A stretch of 64,000 bases of DNA from Protea cynaroides (Eukaryota; Streptophyta; Magnoliopsida; Proteales; Proteaceae). The DNA lies in contig CM053274.1 of NCBI GenBank assembly GCA_028583415.1, positions 91,147,549-91,211,548 of the forward strand. Direction: 5' to 3'. Below are positions 23,501 to 36,100 of this stretch, one piece after another (position 1 is the stretch's first letter; each line of letters begins with the position of its first letter). A model generated the notes under the pieces. The model saw nothing but the letters and a program-made list of their open reading frames with translations, was not told where the DNA came from and searched no databases. The translations under genes were made by a program, and so were the position numbers.

Positions 23501-26500
23501 TTTTTTTTTGTTCTTCTTCTTCTCCTTTGCACACTCTTTTTTTTTCTACTTCTTCTTCTCTTCTCTGCGCAACAGATTGCTTTTTTCTTCTTCTTCTTCT
23601 TTGCGCACTCTTTTTTTTTTTTTTTTCCTTTTTTTTCTTCTTCTTCTTCATCTTTTTTTTTTTTTCCCCTTCTTCTTCTTCTCTGCGCACCAGGTTGTTT
23701 TTCTACTTTCTTTTTTGGTTGTCAGATTGTCGAGTTGAGTCTTGCCAGTGGTTTTTTTTTTTTTTTCTCCTTCTTCTTCTTCTCCTCCCCTGCACCATTG
23801 TTGATCTGATTTAGCCAGATTTCATTGAAACAATAGTCAGCAGCTGTTAACTTTTGATATAGTTCATTAGTTCCAACAAGTCAAATATCTAACTAAAATC
23901 ACAATGCCATTTTGTACTGTGGTCGACTTCTTCTTCTTCAATGCAACTATGTATGATATTTTTTTTTGAGAAGTGACAGGTGTTTCTGATTTAGGAATTA
24001 AGATTGCCTTGCTGCTGCCTGCTGGTGCTTCTCTCTCTCTTGGATTCTCTGCAAGACTGCAAGTGCTAGTGCTGGTAGCCTAGTAGTATGTTGTTATGCT
24101 TGTACTTGTATGTTACTATGTTCTGAATTAATGGTTTAAAGTGTATATTTATATTTGTGCAATGTGCAGTCAACAACATATGAATATGGATGCTGCTATT
24201 GGTACTGGTAGCAACTCAACACCAAGTGTTGCAAATCCAGCTGATCCTAGCAAAGATCCAGCCAGGAAGGCTAAATCAAAAGATCCTGGCTGGAAGTATG
24301 GCTATTGGTCAGATCTGGGAAACAAGAATATGGTTAAATGTACTCTCTGTGGTAAGAACTTGAACCAAGGGATAAAAAGGTTGAAGCAACACTTGGCTGG
24401 TGATTTTGGAGATGTAGTCAAGTGTAGCAAGGTAACTGCTGAGTTAAGTAGAGAGATGCATGAATATATAATAAAGGATCAGAAGAGGAAGATAAATGAT
24501 TTAGATGATCCTATTCACAATGATGACTTGGACATAGAGGAAATAGAAGGTGAAGGGCAAATGCCTGCCTCCCCCCTCATCTCAAGCATATATAATTGTC
24601 CTAATTCCAAGCTCTGGCACAAATTCTAAAAGAAAACAAGTTTTCATTCAACAACAAGTAAGAGGTCCTATGGATGCTCATGTGAGGAAAAGTGCTGAAG
24701 AAGTTGTTGAGGATAGGCGGCGAAAAATGAAGGAGCCCATACAAACTACATTGCATGGTCGGTTATCAATTGAGCAGAAGAAGAAAACTGATAGTCACAT
24801 TGCTGCTTGGTTGTATGAGTGTGAGATTCCTTTTAATGCAATTAAAGCCAAGAGCTTTGAGATGATGGTTGAATCCATTATACAGGCTGGGCCAGGATAC
24901 AGGCCTCCAAGTTATCATGATGTAAGAGTGCCTCTATTGAAATCAGAAAAGGAAAAAATTACAGAAATCAGAAAACAATATGAAATGTATTGGAAGAATT
25001 ATGGTTGTACCCTCATGTCTGATGGATGGACAGATAAAAGAGGGAGACATTTGATTAATTTTCTTGTGAACTGTCCAGTAGAGACCTTTTTTCTTGGATC
25101 TGTTGATGCATCCAAGCATGTCCAGGATGCCAACATGTTGTGTAAATTGCTAGATGACAAAATTGAAGAGCTTGGAGAAGAAAATGTTATTCAAGTGGTT
25201 ACAGACAACGTAGCTAATTATAAATTAGCTGGTTCCCTACTAATGCAGAAACGACCTACATTGTATTGGACAGCATGTGCAGCTCATTGTAATGACCTCA
25301 TGTTGGAAGATATTGGGAATTTGAATGAGTTTAAGAATACAATAGTTAAAGGTAGAAGGGTCAGTACCTTTATTTATAGACATGTTCGTCTTCTTGAGGC
25401 AATGAGAGCTAAAACTGGTGGGCAATATCTTGTAAGAGCTGGAATTACCAGGTTTGCAACATCATTTTTGACACTCCAAAGTTTGTATAAACACAAGATG
25501 CTTTGAAGCAACTCTTTGTTTTCGATGATTGGACAATGAGCAATTTAGCAAAGACAGAGGCAGGTAAACAAATAGTTGATACATTGCTTTTTGTTCAATT
25601 TTGGAATCGTGTAGAAGATTGCTTGAAAGCATCAAAGCCTATCGTTACTGTATTGAGGGTTGTAGATGGGGATGAAAAACCTGCTATGCCTGAAATATAC
25701 TTGGCATTAGAGGAGGCAAAGAAAAAAATACAAGAACATTTTGGTGGCCAAGGAACATTATGGAAAAAAGTTATCAAATTTATTAATTAGCAATGAGAGC
25801 ATCAGATGGGGCGGCCCTTGTATCTTGCTGCCTTATATCTTAATCCTGGAAAATACTTCAAGTATATAGAGGATGAGCCTGATCAGATCAAGAAACAGGA
25901 AATCGAAGGGAAAATCCAGCTTGCTTTTAATGAGGTAATTGTAAGAATGGTGCCTAATCTAGATTTGCAAGACAAGATTATTGATCAAGTATCTTCTTAT
26001 AAACGTCTTGAAGGAATATATTTGGAACTCCAATGACAATTAGACAATGGGCTACCTCTAGTCCTCGTAAGTATTATTTTAATTAAAAAATTCATTTTAG
26101 TGTTTATTGTTTAAGTTTTAGCCTTATAAATTATTGTATTTTATACTTTACAGTCAGATGGTAGGGTATTCATGGTGTGGCATCCCCAGAACTTTTGAAT
26201 ATTGCATCTCGCATTCTAGGCCTGTCTTGCTCTTCTTCTGGTTGTGGACGCAACTTGAGCACATTTAAGTTTGTAAGTATTAAGTACATTTTTTATTTTG
26301 TAAATATTATATTTCTTTGTTATGTACATGTACTATTTTTAGTCTTTTAGAAAGAATGACATACTCTGTATTGTTTATATATTCAGATTCACACAAAGAA
26401 AAGGAACAGGCTAGAATATGAACGTCTAAATGATCTGGTATAACATTCAATATAATAGACGTCTTTAAGTTAGATTTAATGAAAGGCGTCAACAAAATAT

Positions 26501-29500
26501 AAATTATAATCCCCTGTTGCTAGATGAGTTAGATTGGAGTTGTGAGTAGATGATAGGCCATGAGCCAGAAGAGGAAGAGATGGTCCATGATGGTCTCACA
26601 TGGGGTGATGTAGATCGAGCAATTGGGATATCATCATCTCTTGAGGGACGCACTCGAGTAACAAGAGCTTGAGCATCTGGCAGCAATATCCATTACATAC
26701 GCCGTGTGAGGAGGGATTCAGTTGAAGATGAGTCAGATCATGAAGATATTCAAGAAGAGGATTTATATTTTAATGATGATGAGGACATTGATGATGATTT
26801 TGGACAGCGGCCTGAGAATCATAGTGGAGGGGGGCAGCAACAAGAACATGCAATGGACCCTAGTTTACTTGATGATTTGGATGATTGATTTAACTAATAT
26901 AATTTGAATTTGGATGTGGATTTTTATTTAGTTGTTATTTCTTATTGCATTGTCTAGGATAAATTAAGATATATTAGAATTTCCTTCTTGCAATCTTGTT
27001 GTATATATTTTTAATGCAGGATTTATTACATTTAACACTGAGCTACTGAGGAATAGAGGCACAAATATTTATTTTGGCATCATAGAGGTAAGTAACATTA
27101 TAGTTTTCCTCTTGCAGTCTTGTTTCTTACTTATATGTTATGATGTTCTAAATTCACCCTTCTTAGTTTATTGATTTGTGTTCTCTTTTAATTTTTGTGA
27201 ATATGTTTCTTTATGTCCAATACTTTATTCATTATTTGTTGTCTTGTTGGTTTTCTTATATTAAATAAGTTATGTTTTAAATGTTGATTATTTATGTAGA
27301 ATACTGCATATATATAAACATTAATATAGCATTAATATTTTAGAAAAAAAAAAAATACACTGGGAACGCCTTGGTCGCCTATGCAACGCCTAGTCGCCAA
27401 GGCACCCAGGAAGGCCCAAAACGCCTTGGCTCGCCTTGTCGCCTTGACAACTTCAGATTGAGAACTCCACTAGTCAACGAGCAGAAATGCATCAAGTGTT
27501 CTCTTTCTCTTTCTCTCTCTCTTACACATTCATCAAATCAAAAAGCAACTGAGAGTCTGAGACATACATACAATTCAAAGCAAGAAATTCCCTTGTGGGA
27601 GAAGTAAACTCACAAGGCAAACAAGGAAAAAGGAATATCCAATAAAGGACACTCACCACCTTCACCAAGACCATTCTCACACCTTCAATTGCAAATAAAG
27701 CCACCCATGAGAACTTCAAAACTTATGATTTCCTAGAAAAACTCCAAATAACTCCTGTAGCCTTATTGTGCTTGCTCCCAAAAGTTCATCTTCAGTTTCT
27801 TTCTTATCCTATAGGCATGTTCAGCCACCCCATTAATATTCACACTTATGCTCTCAATATTCCCCGGTTTTGTCCAATCACAGTCCTTCATTGGCTAAAT
27901 GACAATCCCCATTTACTCATTTATCAAAGAAAAAAAAAAAAGAGACAAAGAGGTGAGGGATGAGGATAATTTTGAAACTTTATGGCCTCCAATGAAATGC
28001 CTGGCAAGTGAAGATCCTGAGTTTCCTCACCTTGGGTGCATTTGTTGGCATTTACACCCCCATATTTTAACTATGAGTAACAACAAACAACAATGAACTT
28101 GACCCATTAATATGTTGATGTTTTCTTCATTCCCACTAAGTGATAGTTTGATACATCCCATTAATATGTTGATGTTTTCTTCATTCCCACTAAGTGATAA
28201 TCTGATACATCATTTCCTTAGCTGAAACTTTGAACTGACTTTAGATACAATCATATCTTTGACATCCCTATGATGGCAAATTCTAGAGGAAAAAGGTTAA
28301 TACTCAAAATTTCCTAGTGAGTAGAACCACATTGGGCATAGGAGTTGTTTCCTGAAAGGCAACGGATTTCGAGCAAGGCAATCATTCTGTTGCTTGGTTG
28401 GTCATAATATGGTAATTAAACTTGTCAAGTACATTCCTTAGCCCATGTCATATATTTATATTCCTTGCAATCAATTTGGTTGACAAAAGCTTAAGTAAAA
28501 TTTAATTACTATATTTAGTAACTTTTTTAGTTCGCTACTATTAAAGTACTCTTTGACCTGCACAGTTGGTGTAGGAATCTTTGACTATAGTCGCTAAGTT
28601 GGAATAGGACTCTACAGTCCTATTGTGTTTATAGTTCTATATAGTCCTACTGTAATTAGATCTTCTATAAGTATATGGACTCCTAATTAGTTTATTATTT
28701 TGCTTTATTAGTTTCCTTTATCAATTAGGCTTGTTAGTTTCCTTTTCCTATTTGGAGTTTACTTTGTCTTTAATTTGTGACTACGACTCTGACTTGTAGA
28801 GTTCTAGATCCTATCTAATAGTTGTTTTCTATTTTCTATAAATACAAGCTACAAAGAAAAGCATACATACTCTTTCTTTCCTTTATACATCGATTCTCTC
28901 CATCTTCTCTTATTTTTCTATTTTGTTTCATAGTATCAGAGTGGGTGCCATTTTGAGAGAGTCGTCAAAATTTCTTTATCATGGTGTGCAGCCACCATAG
29001 CCACCACTGCTGCATCTGATCCTTTTTTTTTAACCTTCCATTAATCAAGTGAGTGTTCTGTTTCAAACTTTCAAATTTAGATCTGGTACTGGTTAATTTT
29101 TTTTTCAATCAGATCTGAATCTCTGCAACTTTTGATCTGGTTTTCTTTCAGCCCATGAATGATATAAATTCTGCTCTTCTGTTTCATGGGTTACTGCTCA
29201 TGTTTGGGGAAGATGAATTCTGTTTTACTGCTTCTGAATCTACAGCTTCAGCTATTGGTTTTATTGACTGTTGAGTGCAATTAAATTTGTGTTTTATTGC
29301 TGGTTTCTATTAGCATTGATCTTAGGTTATTTTCTGCCCTGCCATTAGTTGATTTCTACATATCAGTGATAGATCTGGATTCCATTAAAAGTTCCACCAT
29401 TATCGATTTCAGTTTTTGTTTTAAAGCCTAGTCATTAATTGCGTTCGATTTCTGGTTCTGCTTGACATCAAATCTTGATATCAGTTACAGTTTTGAACCC

Positions 29501-30085
29501 CTATCTTTTCATTCTCGGTTTACCATAAATCTTTCTCTCGACTTTACCACAGCATTGAATTGGTTGCTATTCACCATTATTGCTGCTGTCAATTCTGGTT
29601 AAAGAAGGAATCCTACCCTAATAAGGAAACCTTCCTAGCTGGACATCTAGGCATTGGATTGGGTTCAATTTATGATATCTTATCATCCTATCTGTTTATG
29701 ATACTTTGGCAAGTTTTGATTGGCCACTGTCACATTAGACTTTGACTTTTGAATTCTATAGAAAAAAAACTTCCCTATCTTCCGAAGCCCTAATGTTGCA
29801 AAGACTTGTTCATATCTCTTAATCCAACCGTTGGATTGATATCATCTTTTAATATTCCGCTTGAGTCATTGATGTTTACATGAATACCAATTCTGGTTGA
29901 CAACAGTTGGTCGGATTTTGATTTTGACTTTAGTCAAAATAAAAAAAACCCTTGCCTTGTTACCCTATTCTAGTCCCACTAGGACTTCACCATATTTCTT
30001 AATTCGACCGTTGGATAGTTTTGAAATTTGGATATCCTATTATTGATGTGTACCTTCGTAATTTGTTCACGTGGGGGGGGGGGGG

Positions 30086-30133
<48 letters not shown>

Positions 30134-33100
30134 CAAGTTCATTGAAGAGAGCTTAGCCTATTACTACATGCTCGTGTTGGGAGCCTACTACAGTTGCATG
30201 TAACATAACCTCTACTGCTTGCAGCCTACCTACTTGTTGCACGTGATACAACCTACTACATGCTTGTGTTGGGAGCCTACTATAATTGCACATGATGCAA
30301 CCTCTACTACCTGTAGTTTACCTACTTGTTGCACGTGATGCAACCTACTATTTTTGCTCGTATTGGAGCCACCACTATTGTTGCTTGGTGTCTGCTCTAT
30401 TGCTGACGCTACTTCTGCTTGGTTCACATTGACCTATAATGTGCTGCTTTTGTTGCTTGATTCAAAATGACCTATACTGTGCTGCTTTGCTACTACTAGT
30501 GTTGTTGCTTGGTTCACAGTGACCGATACTGTACGACTATACTACTACTACTGCAGCTTCTGTTGATACATTGTTTCCAGCTAAAGCTCTCTCTATTGCT
30601 GCTGCTTCCGTTGCTACATTGTTTTAAGCTAAGCTCTTACATTCTCTCGTGCTCCAGCTTGAAAGGGGGGGGGGTGTTAAACTACACTACAGTCCACACA
30701 ATGGGACCTACTCATAGTCTTCATCGTGTGGGACTCTTTAACCTGCACAGTTGGTGTAGGATTCTTTGACTACAGTTTTTGAGTAGGAATAGGACTCTAC
30801 AGTCCTATTATAATTAGATCTCCTATTAGTATATGGACTTTTAATTAGTTTATTAGTTTTCTTTATTAGTTTCCTTTACCGATTAGGTCTATTAGTTTCC
30901 TTTTCCTATTTAGAGTTCACTTTGTCTTTAGTTTGTGACTAGGACTCTGACTTGTAGAGTCCTAGTCTTAAATCCTATCTAATAATTGTTTTCTATTTTC
31001 TATGAATACAAGCTACAAGGAGAAGAGCATAGATACGCTCTCTTTCCTTTACACATCAATTCTCTCCATCTTCTCTTATTTTTCTATTTTGTTACAGTTA
31101 CAAAATCATTATATTAGTAATTATTATAAAGTTTCAATTTTTGTTTTAATTTCACCTCCTATATTTCACTTTATCTTTAAGCAGAAGAAGCCTAAAGTAA
31201 CTCTAGGTATCTAGTCATATAAGTCCAGGTGTCTTTTCAAGTTGAAAATATCAGGTAGACTATATAGCATGGATGCCCTGAACCACATCATGCAAAGGAG
31301 TTGATTCTTGAAAGGCAACGGACTTGCGCAAGGCAATCATTCTGTTCCTTGGTTGGTCATAATATGGTAGTTAAACTTGTCAAATACACTCCTAAGCCCC
31401 TATCATATATTCATATTCCTTGCAATCAATTTGGTTGACAAAGGCTGAAGTAAAATTTAATTACTATATTTAGTAAGTTTTTTTAGTTAGTTACACAATC
31501 ATTATTAGTAATTATTATAAAAATTCCAATTTTTATTTTAATTTCACCTCCTTTATTTCATTTTACCTTTGAGCAAACGAAACCTAAAGGAACTCTAGGT
31601 ATCTAGTCATATAGGTCCTGCTGTATTTTCAAGTAGAAAATATTGAGTGGACTATATAGCATGGATGCCCCATGACCTCATTTTAACAAGATCCTGATGA
31701 CAGTGTCACCTTGGATAAAATCTGAAATTAGAACACATTTCATATTCATTCTAAGAAGTCTACTCTGGCACAAGTGTTTTAAAATCTTGCTCATGTGTAC
31801 TACAATACTAGCTCATAATCAAACATCCAAGGGCAGAAATGAACAAAGAAGAATACAATTTTAGCACTAATAGCACGCACAGGGTCAATCATGAGGTGAG
31901 CAAAAGAGATGGGGAGAAAGTGATGAGTGAGTTATGGAATATCTTCTGATGGACTGCCATAGGATTGTTCGCACAAGTTATCCTAAAAGCTTGTTGCTAA
32001 GTAAGGGCAATGATAATGTTTATCAACACCCCCCGGACGTACAGGCCTGTACACACACACACGGCCTTGTACATCAAAACTAATAGCCTCCCAAATCTGG
32101 TTGAAGCTTCTAGGATTGGCCACCCATCGTTGAAGATTTCTCTCGAACCAAATGTAGTATATAGTTGCAGCAAAGGCAAGCATGGCTATAGTGTCACAGG
32201 GGGTTTTGGCCTTGAGTTTCTTGATCACCCATTTTCATTTCTAATAGGCCAGCATTTACTCAAAGAAAAATGATGGATGTCTTTTCCACAGCCCAACACA
32301 AGCCACAAGAAGAGTTGGGGATGATAGCCCTTTCATGACGAAGATAGCTCGTCAGGAGAGTCATAGTCAGGGTTCACGAAAGGATAAAGCTATGATGAGG
32401 AAGGCGCCCACGAAACCAAACCACATCAAACCATTCAACCTTGGGGCTTAGAGATTTGACCGTATCCCAAGTAGAGGATGAAGAGAATCTACCATTCGAG
32501 GAGGCAATCCAGGTAGTGATATCCCCGCTCCTAAGAGGACGACGAAGGATAGAAGTGAGGGCTTCCCAAGCTTACAAGAGATGAGAAAAGAAGGCCCTGC
32601 CAGTGCACCAGGATCTATATGACATAATTGAAGAAGTGGCCATCCTATCCCAACCATAATCAATTCTAATCCTTTACCCATAGGCTATCACTAGGACACC
32701 ATGAGGATGCCAGTTATCCAACTAGAGGAGAGTAGAGGATTCATCATCAATAAGGGGTCAGATGTTGGGGAATGCCATTTGCCTATGACGAAGAATTGTT
32801 CTCCAGACCCAAGAAGAATCAATACTCTCAGTTGCTGTCCAAAGAGTTTTTTCAAGTGCCTGCTGTAAATCCATTTCACCTAGATCCAAACTTTTTTCTC
32901 CACAAGACGCCAAATCATTTTTATGATGCAGGCCAAGTTGACTTCCTTGACTCTTCGAATTCCCAAGCTGCCGCCTTCTTTGGCAGACAGACTTTTCCCA
33001 ACCAATTTAATGGAAGAATTCGTTGTTCTCCGCCCCTTTCCATAAGAAGGCACTAATGAAACTTTCAATTTGCTGGATTATTGGGCTAGGTAGGCCAAAG

Positions 33101-36100
33101 ATCCCGGTCCAATACAGATACGAACTCTGCATGACCGATCTAACAGGTTCCAATCTCCCTACATAAGATAGAAATCTGGCTTTCCATAACCAAAGTCTCT
33201 TCCTAAGCCTGTCGAGAATAGGAGAGCAATGATGGATTGAGAGTCTGGAAGTTATGAGAGGGAGATTGAGATAGGTGACCAGAAGTTTCCTAAGGGGAAA
33301 ATCCACAATACTCTTGAGGTTCTCAAGGTACGGCTCATCAATCCCAGCCAGGAACAAAAGGACTTTTGGTTGTTGATGGTTAAGCCCGACATGGAGCTGA
33401 AGGAGCATAGAGTTTCCATAATGTCCATAAGAGATTTGATGTTTCCTTCCGAGAAAATCATGATGTCATTCACAAAAGCCAAGTGGGTGAGGTCAATCGC
33501 CTTACAAGGGGGGAAAAATTCATCCGATGCTGACAAGAGCTGATTTGGAGATTTCTAGACAAACTTTCCAAAGTTAGAGTGAATAGGAAAGGAGACATAG
33601 GGCATCCTTGTTTAATCCCCTGATTCGCATTGAAGAAACCAACTGGGCTACCATTCACCAAAACTGAGAACTTAGCTGAGAAAACGCACCATAGAATCCA
33701 TTGACAGATTCGCTTAGGGAACTTCATTTTGGTGAGGACTTCCATGAGATATTCTCATCTGATTTTATCATAAGCTTTTGAAGGTGAATCTTTAGCATAG
33801 CAGCAGGAGAGTGATACTTCCTGTCAAAACCCCGAACTAAATCCGTGCAGATCATAATGTCATCCACAATGTTCCGACCATGAATAAAAGCCGATTGACA
33901 TGGGCTGCTGACCACCACCTCTTTCAGTCTGAGAGAGGATTTTGCAATGATCTTATACAATGTATTGCATAGAGCTATGGGCTGAAATCAGCAATGGAAG
34001 AGGCACCTTCCTTTTTTGGGATGAGGAATAAGAAAGTTTGATTAACTTCTTATCTGTTTGGGGTTGTAGAAAAAACTCTTAACTGCTGAAAGCATATCTG
34101 CCTTAATGATATCCCATGCAGCAATGAAAAATCACATGCTGAATCCATTTGGACTCAGGGCCTTCTGGGCCTTCATGGATTTTATGGCTTTGAGGATCTC
34201 ATCTTCAACTGGCAAGGCAGCCAAGCTAGTTTTTGATCAGCAAATAGGACTTTATCAAAAAGATCTAGAGGAACACTATCCGAAAAAGGGGAGAACGGTT
34301 GGACCATACAGATTAGAGAAGTAATCTTCCGCCACCGTTTTAATTCCAGCAACATCAAAGAAAATAAGGCCATCCTCTGCTTGCAAAGAGGTAATATGAG
34401 GTTTTGGCAAGCTTTAACTGATTTGTGAAAGTAGCTGGTGTTTCTATCTCCCAGTTTGAGTCAGTAAATTCTGGATTTTTGTTTGAAGAAGCTATCTTCT
34501 TGAGCCACCAAAGTGCCCAACTTTAACGATAAGTCTTTTTCAGCCTGAGCAAGGGATGTGTCAGTAACAGGTGCTTGTAGCCTGAGCTGAACAGCACTCA
34601 ATTCATTTCTGCACTCCTGCACAAAACTTGTTAAGAGTCCTTGTCTTTACTTTCTATTTTTCTTTTTAGTATCCTTAACTAACTAGGACTTTCTATTTTG
34701 CTTTCTAGTCTTCTGATGTAACTAGGACTGCGGACATGTAGCAGTCTTATTTCATTAAGTTGTTTAGTCTTCTACTATTATAAATAAAGACCGCAGGGAG
34801 GGAGAAAGCATTACTCTCGAATCCTCGATTTAGCTCCCTCTAACTATTCTCGATTCTCTCTTCCCTCTCTTCTTCTTCTTCCATATTCATTCTTGAGTTT
34901 GCTGGTTTATATTTTCTTTACTTTGTTACATGGTATCAAAGCAATCTCCTAGGTTGCCGTTTCGAGAATCGTTTAAGGTTCTCGTTTTAATGTGCAGCCG
35001 CCATTGCTGTTTTTGTTGTAGTTTATTATTCTCTACAAGATCTGATCTGGTTCATCTGGTTCGGCCATTGATTTTCTGTAATGTGATTGGTATTAATTGT
35101 CTGCTGCTGTCAACTTATTTCTATTGATCTGATCTGCTGCCAGTATCTACAGCTGCCTTCAATCTGCTGTTCTGCTGATTTGTCTGCTACTCAATCTGCT
35201 GCTGCTGTTCTATTGCTCCTAGTTACTGTCACCTAGTGCCGCAAGTTGCTGCCTCCTGATCTGCTACCCCTGTTGATTCTACCCTACTGATCTGCCTTTT
35301 TTTTTTATTGATCTACTGCTACTACTACTACTACTACTACTACTCTTACTACTACTACTGCTGCTGTTGCTGCAACTGGTACTCTATTGCTGTTGCTACT
35401 ACAATTGCTGCTGTTATTACTACTGCTACTGCTGTTGCTTCTGCTACTGCAACTGCGTTGTTCCAAGCTGGGAATGGATGACTTGTATGCCCCAGCTTGG
35501 GGGGTGGGGATGGGATGGGATGGGATTAGCAATATAATTATAATTCTTGTTAGGAATAATAACTAACTAGTCAAAGCAGTTAGCCAAAACGTAAGGAGAA
35601 ATTAGTTTATTAGTTTATTTGTTAGAGTCCGTAGTCTAGTCTAGGTGTGAGATTCCTTAGTCTAGTCTGGTTTACTTGTTAGAGTTCTTACTTGTCTTTA
35701 CTTTTTATTTTACTTTCTAGTATTCTTAATGTAACTAGGACTTCCTACTTTGCTTTCTTGTCTTCTTATGTAACTAGGACTGCTGACATGTAGCAGTCCT
35801 ATTTCCTTAAGTTATTTGGTCTTTCACTATTATAAATAAAGACCACAGGGAGGGAGAGAGCATTAATCTCAATTCTACTCCCTCTAACTACTCTCAATTC
35901 TCCCTCCCCTTTCTTCTTCTTTTTCCATATTCCTTCTTGTGGTTGCTGGTTTATATTTTCTGTACATTGTTATACACATGACACACACGGGGAAACACAA
36001 TAACGTAGCACCAAGGAGAGAAATTGTGGATACCCCATTGCACTTCCTAGGGATCAAACACTCGGCCTCCTTACTTTGATACCATTTTGGCAACGTTTAT

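Larger units (their letters stand above)
21362..27455 (+). mobile_element. hAT transposon relic, 6.1 kb, CAAGGCG-type ends
   Basis: The left end TGTAGTTGTCAAGGC (21362) and right end GCCTTGACAACT (to 27455) are inverted and continue into GGCGCC/TAGGCG-rich subterminal sequence on both sides. A decayed hAT transposase lies between (24180-26887). About 230 bp before the right end also occur, in the same order, in the 1004-bp element at 45576-46579. The flanking 8-mers (ATACGATG, GATTGAGA) do not match, so one end may be rearranged, but the paired ends around a matching transposase support one element. It sits in the 15.5-kb EDR2-like intron. Confidence 0.75.
28539..31096 (+). mobile_element. 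Non-coding LTR retroelement, TSD G(C/T)TAC
   Basis: 5' LTR 28539-28930 and 3' LTR 30675-31096. Target duplication GCTAC (28534-28538) / GTTAC (31097-31101); the empty site in the neighbouring duplicate reads GTTAC. Primer site TAGTATCAGAGTGG at 28931. Purine tract GAAAGGGGGG... just before 30675. TATAAATA in the LTR (near 28846). The 5' LTR lacks about 50 bp present near the start of the 3' LTR. The 1.7-kb interior has no protein-coding gene but contains an (AT)n run and hairpin-like repeats. Confidence 0.92.
28324..31670. repeat. ~392-bp tandem duplication, left copy split by an LTR element
   Basis: Copy B is uninterrupted at 31280-31670. Copy A is 28324-28538 plus 31102-31279, split by the LTR element at 28539-31096. 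Shared landmarks are GAAAGGCAACGGA, GGCAATCATTCTGTT, TTTAATTACTATATTTAGTA and CTCTAGGTATCTAGTCATAT. Copy B shows the empty insertion site. Confidence 0.88.

Noticed and set aside
22778..23814. Long Phe/Ser/Leu-rich and Lys/Glu-rich open frames on both strands
   Set aside because: They are translations of the T-run/TTC minisatellite in every frame; no gene structure or family match.
27371..27607. Open frame at the right end of the hAT relic
   Set aside because: Formed by the CAAGGCG-type subterminal repeats; no coding features.
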